A stretch of DNA of 53,862 nucleotides from the NCBI GenBank assembly GCA_030041045.1, contig JASHOQ010000142.1:1-53862 (forward strand), given 5' to 3'. How positions within the stretch are numbered: position 1 is the first letter of the stretch; each line of letters begins with the position of its first letter. Positions 1 through 8,942 of this stretch are shown here, one piece after another. The position numbers and the translations under genes were made by a program. This DNA is from Acidobacteriaceae bacterium. GTDB taxonomy: Bacteria > Acidobacteriota > Terriglobia > Terriglobales > Acidobacteriaceae. The notes under the pieces are model-generated. The model was not told where the DNA came from, ran no database searches, and was given only the letters and a program-made list of their open reading frames with translations.

Positions 1-107
1 AAGAAGTCCTGTGCGGGCGCGGCAGCTACACCGAACAGGGCAATGGCCACGCAGGATAGAGCGCGAACGAGAACGCGCCGGCGCAACGAAGACGCGAAAG
101 AAACCAT
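1..107 (-). CDS. Secreted protein, 5' end only
   Basis: The minus strand opens a reading frame with ATG at 107..105, which runs off the left edge of the window. An AGGAG ribosome binding site lies at 120..116, eight bases before the start. The 35 visible codons form a classic export signal: a basic n-region with several arginines (SLRRRVLVR), then a hydrophobic core (ALSCVAIALFGVAAA) and an AxA-like cleavage region ending in APAQ. The mature protein lies outside the window, so function cannot be assigned. The reading depends on the signal peptide and the good ribosome binding site. Confidence 0.75.
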   Translation of the reverse strand, partial: MVSFASSLRRRVLVRALSCVAIALFGVAAAPAQDF

Positions 108-290
108 GGAAGACACTCCTTGTGAGTTGGTGGCGTGTTGGGATGAATGGGGAATTCTTTGGGCGCGCAGGACCATCACCGCGTCGACCGGAACCAACCT
201 AACAGCGGATTGTGACAGGGGGGTTACAGCGGAAACGCAGCTTGATAAAGATGCAGCGCGGGCGAACTTGGTTCACTCTTTAAGGAAAAG

Positions 291-1736
291 CTAATCGGCG
301 GCGCGCACGCAGTTTCGCCCAGCGGCCTTGGCGGCGTAGAGCGCGGCATCGGCGGCGGCAATGATCTCATTGACGTGCGCGCCGTCCCTCGGCACCACGG
401 TAGCGCAGCCGACGGAGACGGTGACCACGCCGTGGGAGCTGCCCCCGTGAGCCATTTCAAGGTCAAGAATGGCCTTGCGCAGGCGCTCGGCCGTCTGCTG
501 CGCGCCCTCCGCGTGGGTACCGGGAAGAATTACGGCGAACTCCTCACCGCCGTAGCGGGCCACGGTGTCTGACGAGCGGCGCGAGATCTCGGCCGCGATG
601 CGCGCCACGGAGCGCAGGCAGCTATCGCCTTCGAGGTGCCCGTAAAGATCGTTGAAGGCCTTGAAGCGGTCAACGTCGATGAGCAGCAGGGTGAGCGGAG
701 AGCGGTGGCGGTAGGCGCGGTGCCACTCCTTCTGAATCATGTGATCGAACTGCCGGCGGTTGGCCACGCCGGTCAGGGCGTCGACGGCAGCCAGCTCTTC
801 CATGGAGCTGGCGAGCTGGCGGTAGCGCTCTTCGCTCAGGCCGGCCTCGGCGTGGGCGCGCTTGAGCTCGGCGAGCACGATGGCCACCACACTCACGCTC
901 AGCACCGCGGTGGCGAGAAAGAGCTGCAGGATGAGGATGCGGTTTTCGAGGCTCGGGTCGACGAGCTGGCCAAGCGGCCCTCCGCGCGCGGAGATGGTGA
1001 AGCGCGTGCCGACGGCGGCAACCACGCAGCAGCCCAGCATGCCGCCGCTCAGGCCGAGTCGCACCACGAGAAAAAGCAGCGGAGGGAAGATGAGGAAGAG
1101 CCAGGGGAAGTCGGAGGTGGAGAAGATCGCAATGGTTGCCACCGCAATCATGAGCAGATAGAGGAGCGTGTTGAGCGCGTGGCCGGGTTGAAAGAGCTCG
1201 CGTGTCTCGCGGCGGGCAAGGCCGAGCACCAGCGGGACCACGACGCTCATACCCAGCGCGCTGGCCGGAAACCAGAAGAGCGGAACCGTGAAGGCCGAGC
1301 GCAGCGCAAGGTGCAGCACCACTCCGGCAACCAGGCTGGCGACCAGCGGCGCCAGCAGGACTGCAATGGCGACGAAACGAAGCAACTGCTTTTGCTGCGC
1401 GAGGTCGGCGCGGCCTTGAATGGCGCTGCCCACGCCGTAGACGGCGATGGCGGTTTCGCCGGTGTCAATGGCTGAGAGCAGCAGCACGGCCCAGAGAGGA
1501 TCGTGAATGAGGAGATGGCCGGCCGCATTGCCCAGGTATCCGGCGGCCAGCAGTTGCGGCCAGCGGCGGCGGCGGTCGAGCAGGAGCGCGGAAACGAGCG
1601 CGGAGTTGGCCCACCAGATGGCGGGCACGTGACCCGCGCCGCGGCCGCTGGCCAGCCCCACCCAGGCCAGCCCGGCAGTGAGCGCCACGACAAACGCGAA
1701 TTTGAGGCCGAACTTCAAAGGGACGACGGCGCGCAC
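291..1736 (-). CDS. MASE1-GGDEF diguanylate cyclase, membrane-bound
   Basis: This 481-residue protein has about eight hydrophobic segments in its first 290 residues, resembling a MASE1 sensory membrane domain. A short linker follows (residues 295-320), then a GGDEF domain. The catalytic motif is GGEEF at residues 396-400. An RxxD inhibitory site (residues 387-390) lies exactly five residues before it, so an active enzyme subject to product inhibition by cyclic di-GMP is expected. No EAL domain is present. The start is GTG at 1736 with no strong ribosome binding site. The gene follows murC on the same strand with a gap of about 100 bases, so co-transcription is possible but unproven. The signal sensed is unknown. 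Confidence 0.92.
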   Translation of the reverse strand: MRAVVPLKFGLKFAFVVALTAGLAWVGLASGRGAGHVPAIWWANSALVSALLLDRRRRWPQLLAAGYLGNAAGHLLIHDPLWAVLLLSAIDTGETAIAVYGVGSAIQGRADLAQQKQLLRFVAIAVLLAPLVASLVAGVVLHLALRSAFTVPLFWFPASALGMSVVVPLVLGLARRETRELFQPGHALNTLLYLLMIAVATIAIFSTSDFPWLFLIFPPLLFLVVRLGLSGGMLGCCVVAAVGTRFTISARGGPLGQLVDPSLENRILILQLFLATAVLSVSVVAIVLAELKRAHAEAGLSEERYRQLASSMEELAAVDALTGVANRRQFDHMIQKEWHRAYRHRSPLTLLLIDVDRFKAFNDLYGHLEGDSCLRSVARIAAEISRRSSDTVARYGGEEFAVILPGTHAEGAQQTAERLRKAILDLEMAHGGSSHGVVTVSVGCATVVPRDGAHVNEIIAAADAALYAAKAAGRNCVRAAD

Positions 1737-1843
1737 TTCCGGATGAGAATTCTCACCAATACGTTAAAGGGAAATGCGCCCGATTGCATTGGCGAAATAG
1801 TGTCAGGATTTCGCCCGCGCCTCTTCTTCCTAACCCCCCTTTT

Positions 1844-3232
<1,389 letters not shown>

Positions 3233-3252
3233 GGGAGGCGAAGGTCCAGAGT

Positions 3253-3280
3253 AGCAGGGACCAGGGGTCAGGGGGTGGGA
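3253..3280. repeat. 7-bp tandem array upstream of murC
   Basis: Four imperfect heptads of the form RNCAGGG (for example ACCAGGG, GTCAGGG) sit 20 bases upstream of the murC start. The unit resembles those at 24442, 25542 and 26420. Confidence 0.7.
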
Positions 3281-3299
3281 AAGACTTGACGCTGCGACT

Positions 3300-3869
3300 C
3301 TATGGGCCCGTGCCCAGCGCCGCGCGGATCTCGGCGTTGGTATTCACCGCGGCGATCTTGTCTTTCATGTAGCGCAGGCTCACCTCGTGGTGCTCGCGAT
3401 CGTAGGAGTCGATGCAATCCAGCGCCAGGATCACCGGCCAGTCGCGCTGGTAGGCATCGATGGCCGTGGTGCGGATGCAGGCATGGGTGTTGATCCCGGC
3501 CAGAATCAGCGTGTCGATCTGCGTGTTTAGCGCGAGACGCGCGAGAAGCTCATCGAGACCCGTGCCGAAGAACGCGCTGTAGCGCTTCTTGATCACCACC
3601 GGATCGGAGGCGTCAACAACGAGGCCGTCGAGCAGTTGGCAGCCCTCTGTGCCTTTGATGGTGATGCGGATATTTTTCTCGCGCATCTCCGTGAACGCGT
3701 CGCGCAAATCCGGCTCGAACTCCTGCCGCACCCAGATGACCGGGAATGCCAGCGCGCGCAACGCCGCGGCCAGGTCGTTGATCGCGCCAACCAGCGTGTC
3801 TCGGCGCGCGGCATCCTGCCCGGCCCAGAAATCGTTCAGCATGTCGATGACGAGGAGTGCAGGCTTCAT
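3300..3869 (-). CDS. Isochorismatase-family cysteine hydrolase
   Basis: This 189-residue protein has the isochorismatase/nicotinamidase fold signature. The nucleophile region reads GINTHACIRTTAIDAY with the catalytic cysteine at 131, the aspartate is in LLVIDMLNDF (Asp9), and the lysine is in KKRYSAF (Lys94/95). A full Asp-Lys-Cys triad is therefore present and hydrolysis of an amide or vinyl-ether type substrate is expected. The substrate cannot be deduced; members include nicotinamidase, N-carbamoylsarcosine amidase and isochorismatase. The ATG start has no good ribosome binding site. It lies 67 bases downstream of the murC start on the same strand, so it is upstream of murC in transcription and could share its transcript. 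Confidence 0.9.
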   Translation of the reverse strand: MKPALLVIDMLNDFWAGQDAARRDTLVGAINDLAAALRALAFPVIWVRQEFEPDLRDAFTEMREKNIRITIKGTEGCQLLDGLVVDASDPVVIKKRYSAFFGTGLDELLARLALNTQIDTLILAGINTHACIRTTAIDAYQRDWPVILALDCIDSYDREHHEVSLRYMKDKIAAVNTNAEIRAALGTGP

Positions 3870-4098
3870 TGCGGCGCGAACCGGCGTACGTGGAATTCAG
3901 AATACAGGAGCGGGTAAGCGGCCAGAGCCGGTGCCTTAACCCCCGCGCGAGGCCAAAGTTGCGCACAACCTTCGCGCACGGCTTCTGTTCAATCAGGCAT
4001 AACCGGCAGGCCGGGGAGGCAGCAAGATCCAAGCTTCCAGGCGGCAGGAAGCCGGGACGGTTCCGCAAAGGTGGAGGGACCGGATGGAAGGAGGAAAT

Positions 4099-4407
4099 AT
4101 GGGCAGCATGAAGAAGTGGATGTTGGGAGCGGCATTGGCACTGGGAACCCTGGCACTGGGCGCAACCCAGCAGGCGCACGCAGCCCGCATCGGCGTGGGA
4201 GTTTACGTGGGCGGACCGGTGGCTTATGTTCCCCCTTGCCCTGGACCGGGATACGTTTGGACAGCGGGTTACTACAACGGTGGCGTGTGGGTGCCGGGAT
4301 TCTGGCGCGCACCCGGGCCGCGCGTAGGCGTGGTGGTGCGCGGCGGCTGGGGCTGGGGACATCCGGTGTACGGCCGCGGGTTTTATCGGGGTGGTTTTCG
4401 CAGGTAG
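4099..4407 (+). CDS. Small secreted Gly/Trp/Tyr-rich protein
   Basis: This 102-residue protein starts at ATG 4099. AAGGAGG at 4088-4094 lies four bases ahead and favours this start over ATG 4084, which overlaps the ribosome binding site. A signal peptide (KKWMLGAALALGTLALG, cleavage near QAHA) is followed by a short mature region rich in Gly, Val, Tyr and Trp with a WVPGFWR segment, resembling YXWGXW-type repeat proteins. This points to an envelope or outer-membrane-associated structural protein; no catalytic motif is visible. A strong terminator follows directly, so it is monocistronic. The second secreted protein at 4779 has similar composition, so the two are probably functionally related. 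Confidence 0.8.
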   Translation: MGSMKKWMLGAALALGTLALGATQQAHAARIGVGVYVGGPVAYVPPCPGPGYVWTAGYYNGGVWVPGFWRAPGPRVGVVVRGGWGWGHPVYGRGFYRGGFRR

Positions 4408-4444
4408 CTCTCCTTCTGCTGCCTGACTTTGCCTGACCTTACCT

Positions 4445-4479
4445 GGCCGCTCCCCCCAATGGAGCGGCCGCCTTTTTTT
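4445..4479 (+). terminator. Rho-independent terminator
   Basis: A perfect 9-bp stem (GGCCGCTCC pairing with GGAGCGGCC) with a 7-base loop is followed by GCC and seven T residues. It ends the small secreted protein gene. Confidence 0.9.
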
Positions 4480-4778
4480 CAGAGCAGCGGATGGGCGCCT
4501 GAATCCGCACCCCGGAGGGGGTTTGAAGCGTCAAAGGAAGTGGCGGCAAAAAGTGAGTTGGAGCTGCCCGGCAAGGGGTTGCTGGAACAGGGCTTGCAGT
4601 TTGGCGAAACTTGGCTCATTCTGGAAGCAAAGACCGCAACTAAATTGTGAAATTGCTGTTAGAAAGAGTAGAACCGGCCAGGGTCAAAGAAAGAGGCCGG
4701 AGGGTGCTGAGGACGGAGGCAAACGAACCGCTTCCGGGGCCGAATTCCGCTAGGGCGGAACAGCACAAGGAGGATGTC
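4480..4778. other. Gene-less spacer between two secreted-protein genes
   Basis: About 300 bases with no convincing reading frame. It must hold the promoter of the gene at 4779, but no clear sigma-70 pair stands out. TTGTGA at 4645 with TAGAAC 18 bases downstream is the best weak candidate. Confidence 0.4.
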
Positions 4779-5306
4779 ATGCGGACGATCCGCTTGAGTT
4801 TGATTGCAATGCTGTTGGCGGTGCCGTTCCTGGTTACATCGACGGCGCAGGCCCAGGTGGCGGTAGGGGTGGGAGTGGGCCCGGCCGTGGTGGCTCCCGG
4901 ATATTACGGCGACTACGGTCCCCCAGTTTGCGAGTGGGGCTATTACGCTTATTATCCTTATGCCTGCGCGCCGTACGGCTATTACGGACCTAACTGGTTC
5001 GTGGGCGGCGTGTTCATCGGCGCCGGCCCGTGGTACGGCTGGGGTCGCGGATGGGGCTGGGGCCGGTATGGCTACGGCTACGGTTATCGCGGCGGATACG
5101 GTTATCGCGGCGGGTATGGTTATGCCGGCAGGGGTTATGCGGGAGCGGCCAGAGGCTATGCCGGTGGCGTAGCCCGTGGATACGCGGGCGGTGGCGTGGC
5201 GCATGGCTATGCCGGCGGTGGAGTGGCCCACGGATACGCGGGCGGCGGCTTCCACGGCGGAGGCGGTGGTGGCTTCCACGGTGGCGGCGGCGGTGGACAC
5301 CGCTAA
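4779..5306 (+). CDS. Secreted Gly/Tyr-rich repeat protein
   Basis: The start at ATG 4779 is fixed by AAGGAGG at 4767-4773, five bases ahead; the longer open frame upstream lacks support. The 175-residue product has a signal peptide (LSLIAMLLAVPFLVTSTAQA). A Pro/Tyr-rich region follows, then a low-complexity tail of repeating units such as RGYAGG, AHGYAGGG and FHGGGGGG ending in HR. No enzyme motif is seen. Tyr/Gly/His-rich secreted tails suggest a surface-associated or aggregating protein; this is inference. The repeats are also visible as internal DNA repeats at about 5080-5300, where copy-number change is likely. Confidence 0.8.
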   Translation: MRTIRLSLIAMLLAVPFLVTSTAQAQVAVGVGVGPAVVAPGYYGDYGPPVCEWGYYAYYPYACAPYGYYGPNWFVGGVFIGAGPWYGWGRGWGWGRYGYGYGYRGGYGYRGGYGYAGRGYAGAARGYAGGVARGYAGGGVAHGYAGGGVAHGYAGGGFHGGGGGGFHGGGGGGHR

Positions 5307-5329
5307 TTCCTGAAAGGGCTTGAAAAAAG

Positions 5330-5359
5330 GCCCGCTTGCTTCGGCAGGCGGGCTTTTTT
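5330..5359. terminator. Bidirectional terminator with UUCG loop
   Basis: A 10-bp stem (GCCCGCTTGC with one G-T pair) closes on a TTCG tetraloop and is followed by six T residues. Six A residues precede it, so it can also terminate the opposing gene that ends at 5418. Confidence 0.9.
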
Positions 5360-5369
5360 GTTGAATGCA

Positions 5370-5401
5370 GGGACCAAGGGACCGAGGGACCGGGAGAACA
5401 A
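5370..5401. repeat. 8-bp tandem array
   Basis: Three clear 8-mers of form GGGACCNN plus a degenerate fourth lie between the terminator and the stop codon of the gene ending at 5418. Confidence 0.7.
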
Positions 5402-5417
5402 GGATCGTGGGAGCTTC

Positions 5418-5600
5418 TTATTCGTCTTCGTACATCCAGCTGGATTTGGAGTCCTGACGGTCGTCGCGGTAGCGCAGGGCGCGCGTCAGGCCGAAGAGAT
5501 AGCCTCCGACCACTCCGGATAAGAACATGATGACCAGCACAAACGCCACCACCGCCCACTGGGCGAAGTGCAATGTGACGAATGGGTAGTCTGCCTGCAT
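5418..5600 (-). CDS. Small single-span membrane protein, unknown
   Basis: This 60-residue protein has one strong hydrophobic helix (residues about 15-40, AVVAFVLVIMFLSGVVGGYLFG) followed by a short charged cytoplasmic-like tail rich in Asp, Arg and Ser. GGAG lies five bases before the ATG at 5600, supporting translation. I do not recognise a family. The bidirectional terminator at 5330-5359 is suitably placed to end it. Confidence 0.6.
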   Translation of the reverse strand: MQADYPFVTLHFAQWAVVAFVLVIMFLSGVVGGYLFGLTRALRYRDDRQDSKSSWMYEDE

Positions 5601-5814
5601 GGCATCTCCAGGGCGCAGATATACGCCTGCGGGTGGTTAGTGGATAGCCAAGGAGGAATGGAAAGCGATAACTTCAGCGATTGCAAGCGGGCTATGTGGG
5701 TCGAGGCCCTTGTTGTTCTGTATCGGCAGAGTAACGCCGCTGCGGCCAGCCGTCACCATGACCGAAGTTACGTGGGCATGCCACTTTTGTTGTGCGAAGG
5801 GACACGCCCGTGGT
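5601..5814. other. Spacer without recognisable gene
   Basis: Together with the two repeats that follow, this makes a stretch of about 300 bases with no supported gene. Short frames on both strands lack ribosome binding sites and family resemblance. Confidence 0.4.
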
Positions 5815-5850
5815 CCCATCCTTCGTCCGCCGCGGCGGACGAAGGGTGGG
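5815..5850. repeat. Palindromic interspersed repeat, copy 1
   Basis: A 36-base near-perfect palindrome: 17 of 18 arm positions match. It begins CCCATCCTT and ends AAGGGTGGG, with a GTCCGCCG/CGGCGGAC core. Related copies lie at 6528 and 26577. Confidence 0.8.
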
Positions 5851-5857
5851 AAGGCAT

Positions 5858-5905
5858 TCGCTGACTTGCCGTCTCGCTGACTTGCTGAATCGCTGAATCG
5901 CTACC
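5858..5905. repeat. 8-bp tandem array at a stop codon
   Basis: Six contiguous 8-mers of form TYGCTGAM. The last unit contains the stop codon of the redoxin-like gene (5903..5901). Confidence 0.75.
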
Positions 5906-6470
5906 GCGCCCCGGCCAGCTTCAGGTGGTCCGGCTCGTCGGCGATGGTGCGGTGACGGAAGGCGCGCACGATCTTCCGCCCTTCGAAAAAGAACACGCCC
6001 GGCATCTGATAGGCGTCCTCCTTGATCAGCCCGATTCCGTACTTGAACAGCGCGCCTTTGAGCCAGCCGATGACGACCGTCGGGTTGAAGAGATGCAGGT
6101 AAGGGTTGGTGCGCGACAAGCCGAAGAGCGGAAGCTGGTAGAGCGTTGCGTCGGGGTTGCTGATCCGCTCCACATCGGAGAGATGGTAGTAGTCGAAGTA
6201 AGGCTTGGCGCGCTCGGGAGTACCGAGATGGACAAAGACAGGCCGCACCTCTCTGGCTTCGAGCTGCGCGCGCACCTTCGAGACGCGGTCCAGCGCCTGG
6301 GCGCAAAATGTGCAGGAAAAGTGGCGAAGAAAGACGAGCAGGACCGGGGATTCATCGAGCAGATCGAGCAGCGACCGGCCGGTCTCACTGTGAAACGCGC
6401 GTAGTGCTTCGGCGGGGCTCGACCGCTCCGGCCGCAACTCGCCTATCGCCATTTTCGTCGGCTCCGTCAT
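5901..6470 (-). CDS. Peroxiredoxin-like / SelL-related redox protein
   Basis: The product has a thioredoxin-like fold core: LLVFLRHFSCTFC with a CxxC pair (SCTFC), a following helix, and later GVFFFEGRKIVRAFRHRT. It resembles the SelL/AhpC-TSA-like family (Fam213/AAED1-type), in which the CxxC forms a redox-active disulphide; here both positions are cysteine. The longest open frame begins at 6569, but its first 33 residues are encoded by intergenic repeat DNA, so ATG 6470 (189 residues) is preferred. ATG 6452 with GGAG nine bases ahead is also possible. It lies downstream of murG on the same strand. The cellular substrate is unknown. Confidence 0.82.
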   Translation of the reverse strand: MTEPTKMAIGELRPERSSPAEALRAFHSETGRSLLDLLDESPVLLVFLRHFSCTFCAQALDRVSKVRAQLEAREVRPVFVHLGTPERAKPYFDYYHLSDVERISNPDATLYQLPLFGLSRTNPYLHLFNPTVVIGWLKGALFKYGIGLIKEDAYQMPGVFFFEGRKIVRAFRHRTIADEPDHLKLAGAR

Positions 6471-6527
6471 CCCTGTCCCGTTCGCATCCGCTCCGCTTAC
6501 CCCATTTGACCTATTTTCGCTCGTTGC

Positions 6528-6563
6528 CCCATCCTTGGGGCGCCGCGGCGGACGAAGGGTGGG
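6528..6563. repeat. Palindromic interspersed repeat, copy 2
   Basis: It has the same ends (CCCATCCTT and AAGGGTGGG) and the same right arm as the copy at 5815. The left arm has diverged, so the palindrome is only partial. Confidence 0.75.
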
Positions 6564-6571
6564 GGTCACGA

Positions 6572-6616
6572 ACTCCGCTGACTCCGCTGACCCCGCTCCC
6601 CCCGCTAACTCGCCAG
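6572..6616. repeat. 9-bp tandem array at murG stop codon
   Basis: Five 9-mers related to ACTCCGCTG. The TAG stop of murG (6607..6605) lies inside the array. Its reverse complement is the same unit family as the array at 48790. Confidence 0.75.
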
Positions 6617-7678
6617 CTCCATCAGCCTTGCCGCGATGCGCTCCGCCGCGCCGGGATGTGCCTGCGTCTTTGCCGCAGCGGCCATCGACGCGAGCCCCGC
6701 GGGATCCTTGAGCAGCGAGCTGAGCGTCGAGAGCAGCAAACCGGGTGTCGAGAGATCCTTTTCCTCGAGCATAACCGCGGCTCCTGCGCTCTGCATGGCT
6801 TCGGCATTGCGGCGCTGGTGCTGGTCAGCGGCAGCGGCAAAGGGCACCAGGACGGCGGGCTTGCCCGCAGCCGTGAGCTCGGCCACGGTGGAGGCCCCGC
6901 TGCGCGCAAGCACCAGATGCGCGTGGCCCACACGCTCCGGCATGTCATCGAGAAACGCGCGCACCTGCCAGCGCGCGGCGTCGGCGCCGCTGGCCTTGTA
7001 AGCAACCAGCGTGGTCTCGTAGTGGCGCGCGCCGCTCTGGTGCAGCACGGTGAGCGAGGGAACGGCGTCGAGCAGCGCAGCCATGATTTTGGGCAGGTGC
7101 TGGTTAAAGATCCGCGCACCCTGCGAGCCGCCGAAGATGAGCAGATGCGGCGCAGCGGAGGCGCCGGGCGGCGCAAGCGCGAAGAACTCCGGGCGCACGG
7201 GAATGCCGGTGACCTCGGGATTGCGGAACCATTTCTCCGCTGCGGCAAAGTTGACGGCCGCCGCCTGCACGCGCTTGCCCACGAGCCGATTGGCCAGGCC
7301 GGGCATGGCGTTGGGCTCGAGGATCATGGAGGGAACTTTAAGGCGGATGGCCGCGGCCATGGCCGGCCCGGAGGCGTAGCCGCCCACGCCCAGCACCGCG
7401 CCGGGCTTGTACTCCTCAATCAGGCGCCGGCATTCGAAGTAGCTCGTGGGAATCTCGATCAGGGTGCGGATGCGCGTCGCCAGCGACACATTCTTGAGCG
7501 GGCCCACTTGGATCAGCCGCAGCGGAAAGCCGGCCTGGGGCACAAGCCGCGACTCGAGTCCGCGCGCGGTGCCGACGAAGAGCACCTCGGCTGCGTAGCG
7601 CGACTGGAGTTCGCGCGCCACGGCCAGCGCGGGAATGATGTGGCCCCCGGTGCCGCCGCCGGCGATGAGAATGCGCAT
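6605..7678 (-). CDS. murG: Lipid II synthase MurG
   Basis: MurG transfers GlcNAc from UDP-GlcNAc to lipid I at the inner face of the cytoplasmic membrane. The start at 7678 (MRILIAGGGTGGHIIPALAVA) places the donor-side glycine loop at the N-terminus as in the family; an ATG four codons earlier is less likely. The C-terminal half carries GGSQGARIFN and a later region with ARSGASTVAEL and PFAAAADQHQ, the usual UDP-GlcNAc site. Length is 357 residues, as expected. It follows ftsW, separated by two opposing 7-bp arrays. The stop codon lies in a 9-bp array. Confidence 0.97.
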   Translation of the reverse strand: MRILIAGGGTGGHIIPALAVARELQSRYAAEVLFVGTARGLESRLVPQAGFPLRLIQVGPLKNVSLATRIRTLIEIPTSYFECRRLIEEYKPGAVLGVGGYASGPAMAAAIRLKVPSMILEPNAMPGLANRLVGKRVQAAAVNFAAAEKWFRNPEVTGIPVRPEFFALAPPGASAAPHLLIFGGSQGARIFNQHLPKIMAALLDAVPSLTVLHQSGARHYETTLVAYKASGADAARWQVRAFLDDMPERVGHAHLVLARSGASTVAELTAAGKPAVLVPFAAAADQHQRRNAEAMQSAGAAVMLEEKDLSTPGLLLSTLSSLLKDPAGLASMAAAAKTQAHPGAAERIAARLMELAS

Positions 7679-7689
7679 CTTCGATCTCA

Positions 7690-7731
7690 CAGTGGTCAGT
7701 GATCAGTGATCCGCGGACAGTGGTCAGAAAC
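7690..7731. repeat. 7-bp tandem array upstream of murG
   Basis: Six heptads, CAGTGRT in four of them. The array ends 12 bases before the murG start and forms the partner of the array at 7766. Confidence 0.75.
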
Positions 7732-7765
7732 CGGCGCTGGGAAAGCTGGCGAAGAGTCTCCACGT

Positions 7766-7800
7766 CCTGTTCCCTGTCCCCTGTTCCCTATTCCCTCGTT
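7766..7800. repeat. 7-bp tandem array after ftsW
   Basis: Five heptads of form CCTRTYC just downstream of the ftsW stop. It pairs with the array at 7690 to bracket the ftsW-murG border. Confidence 0.75.
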
Positions 7801-7811
7801 TTCCGCCTCTT

Positions 7812-8906
7812 TCACTCCGCTTTCTTGCTGATGTTGAGCAGAATGCCGATGCTTGCCAGCGTGCAGAAGAGCGAGGTCCCGCCGGAAGAGACGAGCGGCA
7901 GCGGAATGCCCTTGGCGGGAACCAGCGAAAGCACCACGCTGATGTTGAAGAAGGCCTGCAAGAGAATTGCTGTAGAAATGCCGAAGGCCACGAGGCGGCT
8001 GAAGGGATCGGGTGCGCGAAAGGCGGCGCGGAGCCCGCGCGCGCCGAAAACCAGGAAGAGCAGAATGATGAGCCCGGCGCCGAGAAAGCCGAGCTCTTCC
8101 GCAATATTGGCGAAGATGAAGTCGGTCGCGGCTTCAGGCAGGTAGAAGAGCTTGCCCATGCCCTCCATATAGCCTTTGCCGGCAAAGCCGCCGGTGCCCA
8201 CGGCAATGAGCGACTGCGTGATGTGGTAGCCGGCGCCCATGGGATCGGCCTGCGGGTGCAGAAAGACGAGCATGCGCGCGCGCCGCCAGGGAACCCACAG
8301 GAGCAGAGCGGCCAGAACCGGCAGCGCGGCGGCAAAAGCGCCCAAAAGATATTTCCATTCCATGCCCGCGAGCAGGAGCAGCATGGCGGTGATGCCGGCG
8401 AGAACGAGAGCAGTGCCCAGATCGGGCTGCTTGAGAACGAGCGCGATGAAGACCAGGGGAACGAGCGCGGCGCGCAGCAGGGTGTGCTTCCAGTCGCGCA
8501 TGGCGTCAAGGCGCGTACTGAGAAACCAGGCCAGGAAGAGCACTAGCACCGGCTTGGCGATCTCAGAGGGTTGAAGGGTGAAGAAGCTGCCGAAACGGAT
8601 CCAGCGATGGGTATTGTGCGAGCCGGGCATGACAAAGACCAGCAGCAGCAGGAGCGTGGTGACGCATAGCGCCGGGTAGATGAAGCGCGGCGAGTTCAGG
8701 CGGCTGGAGTCGATGTGCATGAGCACCAGCAGCGCAAAAACGCCGGCCAGCGCCCAGCAGGCCTGGCGGCCGACGTCGATGTAGGGCGAGTGGTAGCGCG
8801 CCTGCGCCACCACGGCCGACGCGGAAAAAACCATCAACAGACCCACCACCACGAGCAGCAGCGTGGTGAAGAAGAGCCACTTATCTACGCCGACGCGCTT
8901 CGCCAT
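7812..8906 (-). CDS. ftsW: Lipid II polymerase FtsW
   Basis: A 364-residue SEDS-family integral membrane protein with about ten hydrophobic segments. The family signatures are visible: VGLLMVFSASAVVA near the N-terminus, PSEIAKPVLVLF and KQPDLGTALVL in the middle, and the C-terminal KGIPLPLVSSGGTSL. It polymerises peptidoglycan at the septum. Its position between murD and murG in the division cluster supports FtsW over RodA. The ribosome binding site GGAGG, three bases before the ATG, lies in one unit of a 20-bp tandem duplication that spans the murD stop. Confidence 0.96.
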   Translation of the reverse strand: MAKRVGVDKWLFFTTLLLVVVGLLMVFSASAVVAQARYHSPYIDVGRQACWALAGVFALLVLMHIDSSRLNSPRFIYPALCVTTLLLLLVFVMPGSHNTHRWIRFGSFFTLQPSEIAKPVLVLFLAWFLSTRLDAMRDWKHTLLRAALVPLVFIALVLKQPDLGTALVLAGITAMLLLLAGMEWKYLLGAFAAALPVLAALLLWVPWRRARMLVFLHPQADPMGAGYHITQSLIAVGTGGFAGKGYMEGMGKLFYLPEAATDFIFANIAEELGFLGAGLIILLFLVFGARGLRAAFRAPDPFSRLVAFGISTAILLQAFFNISVVLSLVPAKGIPLPLVSSGGTSLFCTLASIGILLNISKKAE

Positions 8907-8942
8907 GGGCCTCCACGTTTTGCCATGCGCCTACACGTTTTG
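8903..8942. repeat. 20-bp tandem duplication at the murD-ftsW junction
   Basis: Two adjacent 20-base units (8903-8922 and 8923-8942) differ at only two positions; each contains CACGTTTTG on the plus strand. One unit carries the murD stop codon, the other the ftsW ribosome binding site and start. Confidence 0.85.

Noticed and set aside
5568..5864. Short plus-strand frame between the small membrane protein and the redoxin-like gene
   Set aside because: It lacks a ribosome binding site, runs through the palindromic repeat at 5815 and resembles no family.
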